Below, one piece after another: positions 51,869 to 59,359 of a stretch of DNA of 64,000 nt. Both the position numbers and the translations under genes were made by a program. Numbering within the stretch: position 1 is the stretch's first letter; each line of letters opens with the position of its first letter. This DNA comes from JAAXIE01 sp965204245 (GTDB taxonomy: Bacteria; Chloroflexota; Dehalococcoidia; Lucifugimonadales; JAAXIE01). The notes under the pieces were generated by a model, which saw nothing but the letters and a program-made list of their open reading frames with translations, ran no database searches and had not been told where the DNA came from. The DNA lies in the NCBI GenBank assembly GCA_965204245.1, contig CBDBED010000001.1, positions 637,184 to 701,183 of the forward strand, read 5' to 3'.

Positions 51869-53677
51869 TCATATGTGGAGTTTGAAGGATGGGGGTGGGG
51901 GGAGGAAGGCTAGCATTAGGGCGTCGGCTTTGTCGGGGGAGGGGATGCCGCGGGCTTTGGCTTCTTCCTTGCCTTCGATGAAGAGGCGGCCTGCGCTCTT
52001 GAATATGTGGCGGATGGAGGCGAGTTGGCCTGCGAGTTCGGGGTCGTCGGGGATGGTGATGAGGCCTTGGGCGAAGAGGTCACGGAGGTGGAAGTAGCCT
52101 TCGGCGCGGAGGTTGGCGTAGGTCTTGGGCTGGCGGCGAGCGGGGCGGGAGACGTTGATGCCCTTGACGGGGAGGCCGAGTTCCTTGAGGCGGTCGACGA
52201 CGCCTGCGCCGATGCCGATTTCGTCGACGACGATTCTGTCGGGGGACCAGCGGCGGTAGGCGTCGACGATGTGTCCGGTGAGTTCCATGGTGTCGATGCC
52301 TTGGCGGGTCTCGATTCGTAGGACGGAGTGGGGGGATGCGAGGAGGAGGACGGATTTGTCTTTGCCGTAGCGGGCTACGTCGACGGCGAGGACGGTGGGG
52401 GTGTTGGCCTCTTGTTCACCCTCATCCCTGCTTTCTCGTTCGAGGGGAAAGGGGTTTACGTGGGTTCCCGTCTGCACGGGAATGACGGTATGGAGGGGCG
52501 CGGGAATGACGGGGGAGTCGTCTTTTTCATTGCCATTCCGACTTGGGATGGAGCGCGGGGTTACGTGGGTTCCCGCCTGCGCGGGAATGACGGTATGGAG
52601 GGGAGCGGGAATGACGGGGGAGTCGTCTTTTTCATCGCCATTCCGACTTGGGATGGAGCGCGGGGTTACGTGGGTTCCCGCCTGCGCGGGAATGACGGAA
52701 GGGGGCGCGGGAATGACGGTATGGAGGGGCGCGGGAATGACGGGGGAGTCGTCTTTTTCATTGCCATTCCAACTTGCGATGGAGCGCGGGGTTACGTGGG
52801 TTCCCGCCTGCGCGGGAATGACGGTATGGGGCGCGGGAATGACGGGGGGGTGGCGGCGGATGGCTTGGTCGATGTGGGCTAGGGAGATTAGGGTGTTCTG
52901 GGCTTGGTTGGGGAACTGGCCGAGGACGCGGGCTTGGTAGATGGAGGAGTCGTGGCCCCAGAGGGTCTCGCGTTCTTCGACCCATTCGCGGGTGGTGAGG
53001 CCGGGGATGATGACTTGGTTGGAGGCGACGTTGGGGGACTCGAGGGCGGAGATGGTGAGGGTGTGATAGAGGGAGCGGTCTTGGTGGAAGGCGCGGCGGA
53101 AAGCGCCGTCGTCGGAGGTGGGGTTGCCGATGAGGAGGAGCTTGACGTTGCCGGAGGTCATGACGGCCTCGATGGCCTCGAAGATGGTGTCGGAGACGCC
53201 TTCGGCTTCGTCGACGATGATGAGCATGTTGGGGGAGTGGAAGCCCTGAAACTGGTCGGCTTGGTCGGTGGAGAGGCCGAGGGCAAAGCGGTCGTCGTCG
53301 AGGTTGAGGCGGGTATGGAAGAGGTGGCCTCCCTGGCCACAGGCGGCGTTCTGGTGGACGCGGTGAATTTCGCGCCAGAGGATGTGGCGGACTTGGCGGG
53401 CGGTGGGAGCGGTGGTGAGGACGGTGGCGGGCTTGTGGGAGGCGAGGAACCACAGGGCGGCGACGGCGGCGGTGAAGCCCTTGCCGATGCCGTTGCCGGC
53501 CTTGACGGCGACGCGGCGATGGTCGCGGAGGGCATGGAGGATTTCTTCCTGCTTGTGCCAAAGCTGGACGCCAAGGATGTCCTGGGCGAAGCGGACGGGG
53601 TTGTCGCGCATGTGCTGGCGGGCGATGTCCCAGCGAGATGGGCGAGAGGGCGCGGGAGGGGCGGCGGTTAGTTCCAT
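51869..53677 (-). CDS. terL: Phage-type terminase large subunit (TerL) with in-frame repeat-encoded linker
   Basis: 602 residues. ATPase domain: Walker A-like GNGIGKGF (61-68; Gly stands where Ser/Thr is usual) and Walker B IIVDEAEG (153-160). RNase H-like nuclease from about 426: TVLAVDVARYGKD, IVVDEIGIG and SPDKADALM, with the acidic residues kept. Between them residues about 277-425 are encoded by dispersed hairpin repeats (VIPAQAGTHVTPRSI) in units of 105, 105 and 126 bp, all multiples of three, so the frame stays open. No portal, capsid or tail genes are nearby: an orphan packaging motor or a domesticated terminase. Confidence 0.88.
   Translation of the reverse strand: MELTAAPPAPSRPSRWDIARQHMRDNPVRFAQDILGVQLWHKQEEILHALRDHRRVAVKAGNGIGKGFTAAVAALWFLASHKPATVLTTAPTARQVRHILWREIHRVHQNAACGQGGHLFHTRLNLDDDRFALGLSTDQADQFQGFHSPNMLIIVDEAEGVSDTIFEAIEAVMTSGNVKLLLIGNPTSDDGAFRRAFHQDRSLYHTLTISALESPNVASNQVIIPGLTTREWVEERETLWGHDSSIYQARVLGQFPNQAQNTLISLAHIDQAIRRHPPVIPAPHTVIPAQAGTHVTPRSIASWNGNEKDDSPVIPAPLHTVIPAPPSVIPAQAGTHVTPRSIPSRNGDEKDDSPVIPAPLHTVIPAQAGTHVTPRSIPSRNGNEKDDSPVIPAPLHTVIPVQTGTHVNPFPLERESRDEGEQEANTPTVLAVDVARYGKDKSVLLLASPHSVLRIETRQGIDTMELTGHIVDAYRRWSPDRIVVDEIGIGAGVVDRLKELGLPVKGINVSRPARRQPKTYANLRAEGYFHLRDLFAQGLITIPDDPELAGQLASIRHIFKSAGRLFIEGKEEAKARGIPSPDKADALMLAFLPPPPSFKLHI
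52400..52865. repeat. Four dispersed hairpin repeats inside terL
   Basis: GTTACGTGGGTTCCCGCCTG units starting at about 52455 (variant TTCCCGT/ACGGGAA), 52560, 52665 and 52791, separated by a shared spacer containing GGGGGAGTCGTCTTTTTCAT. Spacings of 105, 105 and 126 bp preserve the terL frame. Confidence 0.85.
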
Positions 53678-53731
53678 GAGCTTACGATTCCTTCGATGAT
53701 GTGGATTTCCATGCCGGGGGGCGTGGGTTGG
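53666..53731. repeat. 66-bp direct repeat, left copy (terS-terL junction)
   Basis: Duplicates the end of terS and the ATGGAACTAA start of terL; 64 of 66 positions match the copy at 54138-54203. The two flank a block of about 400 bp made only of hairpin and palindromic repeats. Confidence 0.85.
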
Positions 53732-54137
53732 AGCGTGGGGTTACGTGGGTTCCCGCCTGCGCGGGAATGACGAAGAAGAGGGGCACGGGAATGACGGAGA
53801 GGAGGGCGGCGGGAATGACGGGAGGGGGCGCGGGATGGTCTGCTTGATCACTTGGGGGCGGGGGTCCTTCGACTTCGTGAGACGGTGAGACTTCCATCCC
53901 TGGGCGGGCCGGAAGTGTCACCGTCTCACTTCGCTCAGGACGAACGGAAGAATGATCTAGTGGGTGGCTTGGGTTGGAGCGCGGGGTTACGTGGGTTCCC
54001 GCCTGCGCGGGAATGACGAACAAGAGGGCGGCGGGAATGACGGGGGAGTCCTCTTCTTTATCGCGATTCCAACTTGGGATGGAGTGCGGGGTTACGTGGG
54101 TTCCCGCCTCCGCGGGAATGACGGAGGGAGGGGTGGG
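53732..54137. repeat. Repeat block inserted between terS and terL
   Basis: Contains three GTTACGTGGGTTCCCGCCTG-type hairpin copies (about 53740, 53986 and 54091) and one CTTCGACTTCG palindrome with its own arms (GTGAGACGGTGA / TCACCGTCTCAC, about 53866-53947). An open frame through it (53682-54149, minus) encodes only repeat peptide and begins MELT like terL; it looks like the displaced original terL start, not a gene. Confidence 0.8.
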
Positions 54138-54203
54138 GGTTAGTTCCATGAGCTTACGATTCCTTCGATGATGTCGATGTCCATGCCGGGGGGCGTGGGT
54201 TGG
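54138..54203. repeat. 66-bp direct repeat, right copy (terS-terL junction)
   Basis: The ancestral junction: end of terS (IIEGIVSSWN, stop) overlapping an ATGGAACTAA start identical to that of terL. Differs from the copy at 53666 at two bases. Confidence 0.85.
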
Positions 54204-54574
54204 GCGGGGCGGGGTTTGATGCCGTAGAGTTCGGGTTTGTGGGATTTGAGTAGGAACATGAGGAGTTGGCGGTCGCCGTTCATGGCGAGTTTGAAGGCTT
54301 GGGCTTCGATGCCTTCGACGAGTTGGTCGCGGCCTTGGTCCCAGGCTTGGGCGAATTCGGGGTCTTGGGCGCGCCAGTTGTAGATGGTGCGTTCGGATAC
54401 GCCTGCAAAATTTGCAGACTGGGCGACGGTGGAACCTATGCTGTGGGCTGTAAGGGCTTTCTGTTTCATAGCTGGGTTTGCAGACTTGTTGTAGCTACGG
54501 GGCTGGCTTTCGTAGCTGGGGGGACTGCAATTTCTGAAATTTTGGGATTTCTTGTTCTGGCGTTTGGAGCTCAT
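54140..54574 (-). CDS. Terminase small subunit-like HTH protein
   Basis: 144 residues. The helix-turn-helix VAQSANFAGVSERTIYNWRA and the following PEFAQAWDQGRDQLVEGIEAQAFKLAMNGDRQLLMFLLKSHKPELYG match the phBC6A51-type small-terminase family that binds DNA packaging sites. The first 35 residues (NCSPPSYESQPRSYNKSAN) are coded by a third copy of the word-covarying element found at 4.2-4.5 kb. It lies upstream of terL, originally with overlapping stop and start. Confidence 0.8.
   Translation of the reverse strand: MSSKRQNKKSQNFRNCSPPSYESQPRSYNKSANPAMKQKALTAHSIGSTVAQSANFAGVSERTIYNWRAQDPEFAQAWDQGRDQLVEGIEAQAFKLAMNGDRQLLMFLLKSHKPELYGIKPRPAQPTPPGMDIDIIEGIVSSWN
54403..54545. repeat. Word-covarying element, copy 3, inside terS
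   Basis: Boxes CATAGCTGGG (54467), GTTGTAGCTA (54488) and TTCGTAGCTGGG (54509) sit at the same offsets (0, +21, +42) as in copies 1 and 2. The word is TTGCAG at 54478 (+11), with CTGCAA at 54525 (+58) and CTGAAA at 54534 (+67). A further palindrome CTGCAAAATTTGCAG (54403-54417) lies in the HTH coding part of terS. The 3' boxes (+78 onward) are not kept. Confidence 0.65.
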
Positions 54575-54614
54575 GGGCGCACCTCTTCTGTTGTGTTCGT
54601 TCAGTGATTTGGGG

Positions 54615-54776
54615 TCAGCGGCCTCGGGGAGGGCTGAAGATGAGGTCGCAACGCGGGCAGCGGAAGACGTCGTTGTCGTAGGGGCGGATTTTGATGAGGG
54701 GTGCGAGTTGGGGTGCCGAGCAGCGGCGGCAGCGGATGGGGCGGGGGTTGGGGGCGGGCTCAGGTTGGGGTTGCAT
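54615..54776 (-). CDS. Small zinc-ribbon protein upstream of terS
   Basis: 53 residues, ATG 54776 with AAGGAG 6 bp upstream. Pro-rich start, then CRRCSAPQLAP ... FRCPRCDLIFS, a CxxC...CxxC zinc ribbon. It resembles the Com-like or zinc-ribbon proteins seen at the start of phage packaging operons. First gene of the terminase group. Confidence 0.65.
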   Translation of the reverse strand: MQPQPEPAPNPRPIRCRRCSAPQLAPLIKIRPYDNDVFRCPRCDLIFSPPRGR

Positions 54777-55100
54777 GGAGTCTCCTTCCGGTAGAATCAG
54801 GTTCCCCGGAGGAAGACAGACGACGCCGGGGACCTTTTGGGGTCAGTCCCCAGCGCGCTCAGTTGCGAAACGGGGCCGGTTTTTCTGGGTGGGGCCGTCG
54901 TTCGCTCTATGGGTATGTTAGAACGGGTGTTTGGTGGTTGTCAAGAGGGGGGTGTCATGGGGGTTGGGTGGGGGGTGCGTTTAAGGGCTGGGTCCCAAGC
55001 TACTGTGGCAGCCATGTCATACGCTTGGTGTGGTAGGTGGTTGTACATCGTGGCCCATGTGAAATCTATGACTCCGATAGGAACCACGGTAGATGTGGGC
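54777..55100. other. Intergenic, no gene seen
   Basis: About 320 bp between the terminase group and the SIR2-like gene. No hairpin repeat copies, tRNA or credible ORF. It marks a change from very G-rich to more balanced composition. Confidence 0.5.
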
Positions 55101-56450
55101 TTAGAATCCAACTAACTCAGTAAGGTTGTGAGTCGTTAGCTGTTCGGTGGTAGCCTGCACGAAGAGGAGATTGCCACCTTGCTTGCACGCGAAGCCGGCT
55201 TTCTGAACATCGTTCAGTTGGTCTGGCGCGTGACCGAGAATCCTGCAGACGTTGAGCACCGTACCAGCAATATCGGGATTTATTACCACTATGCGCACAT
55301 CCGTGTTGCCTCTGCGTTTTCGGATCAGGTCGTTAAAGTGCTCATCTGCCGAGTTAAACGAATAACCTGTGATCACTATGGCTTGGGCTTCATCAATTAA
55401 CAGACCGCAGCGGTACCAAGTCTCAAGGTGTTCTCGACTTACAACCGGCTTAACTGATAGCGGTGGGACTATACCCGGAAGGTATATCTTCCCGGCGTCT
55501 ATCTGGACATCAAGTGATCTTATGAAGTCAGCTATGTCGTCAGGAGAGGAGGCATCCAAGATTCGCTGGTCGTTTTTGATGAGTTCTCGGGTATCAAAGC
55601 GTATGTATGACAGGCAATCACCGTGGAAATGATGTACTCGATCTCTAAGGGGTTCCGGAAAGAATTTAGACGTGTAGTTCAAGGTAATAAATTCGTTGTT
55701 GCCGGGCAGTGAATGGAGCTCATCATAGAGGGCTCGCTCCGGACTCTGTAGTACCTGCTCCATTTTGACACGCAGATAAGCCCAGAAGAGCCACCCAACA
55801 TAGAGATATTGTTTTTGATCGATGATCCGCTTTGTGTAGAATCCGGAGAATAGGTCTCCCAGCAGCTCCTCGACGTTCATCATAGTGAGGGCCATAGTTG
55901 TGAGGACCGCTCTTTCGTCCTCTGAGAGCCCATCTGCTTGCATGACGCCTCGGAATGTCTCCCGGAAAGCTTGGCGAACAACGGGTGTAAGGGTGATCCC
56001 CCTAGGGCTAATGATAAAGTCACCGCCACTTGGCTGATGAGAATCACCCCCGATCTGGGCAAGCGAATGTAGCGTGGAATCCTCTAGGCGATTCTTATCA
56101 CGAATCTCCTCTAGAGATGTGACAACGGTAAGGACGGCTTGAATGTGGTCGGTATCGCCGACTGGATGACCTTCAAGATATCGGTCAAGCACAGCCTTTG
56201 CCGTGCCTAGACCTTCGGAATCCTCAATAAGGATCTTTTCGGCAAGAGTCTCGCCCTGTTCACCAGTGTACTTATCAAAGCTGAACTTTAGACGTGGAAG
56301 GTGAGAGCGTATTGCATCGCCAACTGATTTACCGGGACCCTTGGCAAAAGCCGCTACCTCACGCAGCAACTCATTGGCTAGAGGCATGCCCAAAGGCTTA
56401 TCAACGCCAGCACCCATGATATGAACTATGGGACTACTGTTGGGCATCAA
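55101..56450 (-). CDS. SIR2-like domain protein, possible defence NADase
   Basis: 449 residues. The start IVHIMGAGVDKPLGMPLANELL is the SIR2-like NAD-binding loop (GAGxDxxLGxP). Mid-protein FITLNYTSKFF (Asn) with HFHGD (His) and late AIVITGYSFNSADEHFNDLI complete the SIR2 core; a long helical insert lies between. Stand-alone SIR2 proteins of this size act in several antiphage systems by depleting NAD. Lower GC and less G-biased than its neighbours, consistent with transfer. Confidence 0.75.
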   Translation of the reverse strand: MMPNSSPIVHIMGAGVDKPLGMPLANELLREVAAFAKGPGKSVGDAIRSHLPRLKFSFDKYTGEQGETLAEKILIEDSEGLGTAKAVLDRYLEGHPVGDTDHIQAVLTVVTSLEEIRDKNRLEDSTLHSLAQIGGDSHQPSGGDFIISPRGITLTPVVRQAFRETFRGVMQADGLSEDERAVLTTMALTMMNVEELLGDLFSGFYTKRIIDQKQYLYVGWLFWAYLRVKMEQVLQSPERALYDELHSLPGNNEFITLNYTSKFFPEPLRDRVHHFHGDCLSYIRFDTRELIKNDQRILDASSPDDIADFIRSLDVQIDAGKIYLPGIVPPLSVKPVVSREHLETWYRCGLLIDEAQAIVITGYSFNSADEHFNDLIRKRRGNTDVRIVVINPDIAGTVLNVCRILGHAPDQLNDVQKAGFACKQGGNLLFVQATTEQLTTHNLTELVGF

Positions 56451-56661
56451 GGAGCTCCAATCTCGAAGTTGTTCCCTTGTTGCGTAATTGATACCAAGTT
56501 CTCCTTGTTAGTCTATCATGTTTGCCGTATGAGAATCTGCTTAGGACCTTGTGTGACGAGAGATGTGGATGTGGTAAGGCATTGTTTCATCCGCGATTGG
56601 CGCGGTGGGTGTCCTTCGCTCAGGACGAACCGGAGGGAAGGTGGGCTGGAGATGGAGGGGG

Positions 56662-56960
56662 GCGGGACGTGGGTTCCCGCCTGCGCGGGAATGACGGTGG
56701 GGTGCCGGGGTTACGTGGGTTCCCGCCTGCGCGGGAAAGACGGGTGGGGTGCGGGGGTTACGTGGGTTCCCGCCTGCGCGGGAAAGACGGGTGGGGGTGC
56801 CGGAGTTACGTGGGTTCCCGCCTGCGCGGGAAAGACGGGTGGGGTGCGGGGGTTACGTGGGTTCCCGCCTGCGCGGGAAAGACGGGTGGGGTGCGGGGGT
56901 TACGTGGGTTCCCGCCTGCGCGGGAAAGACGGGTGGGGGAGGCGCGGGAATGACGGGTGG
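56662..56960. repeat. Tandem array of hairpin repeats (period 47-48 bp)
   Basis: Six units of ACGTGGGTTCCCGCCTGCGC-type sequence starting near 56666, 56710, 56757, 56805, 56852 and 56899; the later five have GGGAAAGACGG instead of GGGAATGACGG. Spacers are near-identical (GGTGGGGTGCGGG), so this is a minisatellite, not a CRISPR. The remainder of 56451-57003 has no gene, only a degenerate GTCCTTCGCTCAGGACGAAC at about 56610. Confidence 0.85.
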
Positions 56961-57003
56961 GGGGTGCTGGCGGCCTATGTGGCCCCACTGACTTAGATTG
57001 TCG

Positions 57004-57558
57004 CTAGTTGGACGTACTTTCCCTTTGTTGCTGGAAGCTGCTTTGCAAGGGGGATTTTGCTGGGCTTCCCAATCTTTCCAATATCAATTGACAGATATTC
57101 ATGCCGGGAGTGAGTACGCAACGGAATATCCCGTTGTTAAGAATTTCCAGGCGTAGCTGGCCTTGAAAGGTAGCATGGACGGTGGGGGCTGTCTGGTGGA
57201 CAGATATGCCGAGTCTAGCTAAAGAACTCCTTCCTTCCACTCTCCCTGACAGGTAGTTAGGCAGTTCGATGTATTCTCTCGTATACGCAAGGACAAGCCT
57301 ATTGGGTTCCAACAGAAACGACTGGTCATCCGGCACATGTTCCATATTGGAGTAGTCTCCAAGAAGGCCTTCGATATCTGCCTTCATTGGGTCAACGGTA
57401 ATGGTGACTCCTGGGCGTGGCGGCCTGGCGACTGTGAAATGGTTACCAAGCCTAAGGTCTATCGAGGAGGGGGTGACCTGATCAGGAGCGATGTTAGGTT
57501 CGAAGGAGAGCTTCCCGATACGTATCTCCTCCCATATCTCCTGATCGCTAAGGACCAA
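57004..57558 (-). CDS. dcd: dCTP deaminase family protein
   Basis: 184 residues. Trimeric dUTPase/dCTP-deaminase fold: SIDLRLGNHFTVA at the start, GRVEGRSSLARLGISVHQTAP (substrate loop with Arg), and HATFQGQLRLEILNNG, where the Glu corresponds to the catalytic Glu of dCTP deaminase. Housekeeping Dcd normally reads DPGWxG where this has HATFQG. Either a nucleotide-metabolism enzyme or an antiphage nucleotide-depletion enzyme. Overlaps the preceding small gene by 11 bp. Confidence 0.88.
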   Translation of the reverse strand: MVLSDQEIWEEIRIGKLSFEPNIAPDQVTPSSIDLRLGNHFTVARPPRPGVTITVDPMKADIEGLLGDYSNMEHVPDDQSFLLEPNRLVLAYTREYIELPNYLSGRVEGRSSLARLGISVHQTAPTVHATFQGQLRLEILNNGIFRCVLTPGMNICQLILERLGSPAKSPLQSSFQQQRESTSN

Positions 57559-57871
57559 CGGAAGTAACCGGGTCAGAGAAGGTTAGGACAGAGTCCTTCT
57601 CGGACTCCAGGACAAGAATCCTAGGCCCCGAGGTAAGGGTCTCTACAGGTATATCGACTAGTAGCCCTTCATCGACGTCTGCGATTATGACGGCTTGGAG
57701 GAGACGCTTGTCCGGATCGATGAATCTGCTGGGAACAAAGGAGACGAAGTCTTTACCATTAGCATTAAAGGATACCAAGAACTCCTCATCCCTAAGGCTT
57801 CGGACATCTCCACAGTTGATCCAGACAGCCTGGGGCTTGTCTCTCCACTGTGGCACTTTAGGGATGCTCAT
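57548..57871 (-). CDS. Hypothetical protein upstream of dcd
   Basis: 107 residues, not recognised. Beta-rich and acidic, with VWINCGDVRSLRDEEFLVSF and GKDFVSFVPSRFIDPDKRLLQAVIIADVDEGLLVDIP. No signal peptide. The 11-bp overlap with dcd implies coupled translation and a shared function, perhaps regulation or sensing. Confidence 0.65.
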   Translation of the reverse strand: MSIPKVPQWRDKPQAVWINCGDVRSLRDEEFLVSFNANGKDFVSFVPSRFIDPDKRLLQAVIIADVDEGLLVDIPVETLTSGPRILVLESEKDSVLTFSDPVTSVGP

Positions 57872-57961
57872 CGTTATTCTCCAATCTCCTGCTCAATGGG
57901 GAGGTTGTGTGTTTGGCGCGGTGGGCGGGTGGGTGCGACGTCATGTCCAAGGTGGTTCTGG

Positions 57962-58138
57962 TTAGTGGTCGGCGTGGAGTAGGATGGAGTAGCCGTCTTT
58001 GGTCTGTTGGACTTTGAGGGGGTCCCAGCCGGCACGGACTTGCATTCCTTGAGCGCGGGCCTGTTTGGTGAAGGTCTGGACCTCCTTCTTGAGGGCCGTC
58101 ATGCTCGAGGCTGTAATCATCTTCATAATTCCAGCCAT
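57962..58138 (-). CDS. Small conserved-looking protein (58 aa)
   Basis: ATG 58138 with GGAGGAG 7 bp upstream. MKMITASSMTALKKEVQTFT, then a beta-hairpin-like end (KVQQTKDGYSILLHADH). Not recognised; size and ribosome site favour a real gene. Confidence 0.6.
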   Translation of the reverse strand: MAGIMKMITASSMTALKKEVQTFTKQARAQGMQVRAGWDPLKVQQTKDGYSILLHADH

Positions 58139-58212
58139 TTCGGACTCCTCCTAATGCTTCATGGTGCTGAGTGGTTGCAATTATATGGGGCAGCCGACGG
58201 GGCTGTACACTG

Positions 58213-58686
58213 CTAGAGCGGGTGGATGGAGCCTTGGGGGCGGCCGTTTTGTATTTGGAGGAGGCCGAGGGAGGGGGTGGTTTTGAAGCGGGGTTTGCCG
58301 GCGGAGCCTGGGTTGAAGAAGAGGATGTTTTCGATTTGCTTCTGGAGGGGGATGTGGCTGTGGCCGGAGATTACGACTTGGAGGTTGGCGTCGCGGTAGG
58401 GTTTGAGGAGGCGGCTGGCGGGGCTCTGGGGGACTTTGACTTGGTGGGTGAGGTAGATGCGGCAGCCTTGGAGGGTGAGGGTGAGTTCTTCGGGGTAGTC
58501 GGATTCGGGGGGTTGGCGGTCGTTGTTGCCTCGGACGGCGGTGACGGGTGCGATGGAGGAGAGTTGGGGGATGATGTTGTTTTTGCCGATGTCGCCGGCG
58601 TGGAGGATGTGGTCGACGCCCTGGAGGAGGGGCGGGACGCGTGGGTCGAGGTAGCCGTGGGTGTCGGAGATGATGCCTAGGAGCAT
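58213..58686 (-). CDS. YfcE/MJ0936-type metallophosphoesterase
   Basis: 157 residues. Metal ligands: ISDTHG (D, H), HAGDIG (GD), VRGNND (GNxD), LTHQVK (GH-type, altered to TH), ISGHSH and FFNPGSAG. Two-metal phosphodiesterase of the small YfcE family; substrate unknown. Confidence 0.92.
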   Translation of the reverse strand: MLLGIISDTHGYLDPRVPPLLQGVDHILHAGDIGKNNIIPQLSSIAPVTAVRGNNDRQPPESDYPEELTLTLQGCRIYLTHQVKVPQSPASRLLKPYRDANLQVVISGHSHIPLQKQIENILFFNPGSAGKPRFKTTPSLGLLQIQNGRPQGSIHPL

Positions 58687-58699
58687 TTTGCTGCGTAAC

Positions 58700-59101
58700 C
58701 TATAAGAGGATAAGCGTCAATGACGACAGGAGCGCGCCCCAGCCAGCCAAAGCGTCCACATGGAACCAAGAACGGAGCGTATCGGGCAACCAACCGGTTA
58801 TGCTGCACCCTTCAAAGCGAATGAACTTCGGAGCAAGCCAGTAGGCGAAAGTCAACGCCGACCAAGCCAGCACCGCCCGCGTTGCGAGTATTCTAGCCTC
58901 CCAGAATACGTCCTGCTGGTGGGCATCCCACAGCTGCTCCAGTGCTTGCCCCAGTCCAAAGGCAGCACTCCAAACGAGTGCCCACCGGACAAAGGGCCAA
59001 GGTGCCGCTCCACGATGGAGTAGTTGGAGCACTTGGCGGGCTGAGAGTCCATCCCACCAGGCTTCATCAACTGGCCGACGGTATTTCATCCGTTCACGCA
59101 C
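58700..59101 (-). CDS. Hypothetical membrane protein
   Basis: 133 residues. Soluble N-terminal 35 residues, then hydrophobic segments at about 40-55, 75-92 and 118-133. Not recognised. Base composition is more balanced than the flanking G-rich DNA. It lies 13 bp upstream of the phosphoesterase gene and may be cotranscribed with it. Confidence 0.6.
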   Translation of the reverse strand: MRERMKYRRPVDEAWWDGLSARQVLQLLHRGAAPWPFVRWALVWSAAFGLGQALEQLWDAHQQDVFWEARILATRAVLAWSALTFAYWLAPKFIRFEGCSITGWLPDTLRSWFHVDALAGWGALLSSLTLILL

Positions 59102-59237
59102 TGCAAAATGTAGCAGGACTGCATTGAGGGTCTGCCAAGGGGTCTCCGGGGGGGTTGGTGGCTGGGTGGTATTATAGCGGGCAGTGGGCTTGCTCAGGGT
59201 CAGTGGAGTGGTTTTAGCCCAGTGTGGGGGTATTGGT

Positions 59238-59333
59238 AGGCCCTTCGACGTCGTGGTGCGGTCAACACAACCTCCGCGCTTGGTCGCTTGGAGGCTGTGT
59301 TGACCGCACCACTTTGCTCAGGGCGAACGGGTT
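59238..59333. repeat. Palindromic dispersed repeat, long form
   Basis: CCTTCGACGTC and CTCAGGGCGAACGG ends; arms GTGGTGCGGTCAACACA and TGTGTTGACCGCACCAC are perfect complements (17 bp); centre with GCGCTTGGTCGCTTGGAGG shared with the copies at 16.9 and 50.8 kb. Confidence 0.8.
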
Positions 59334-59359
59334 GGGGGGGAGGGGGCGTGGGTTTGTCG

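Noticed and set aside
53682..54149. 155-residue ORF between terS and terL
   Set aside because: Encoded entirely by dispersed repeats; its MELT start is the displaced terL start left by the 66-bp duplication.
56662..56960. CRISPR array (regular 47-48 bp period)
   Set aside because: The spacers are nearly identical, the hairpin repeat is dispersed all over the window, and no cas gene is present.
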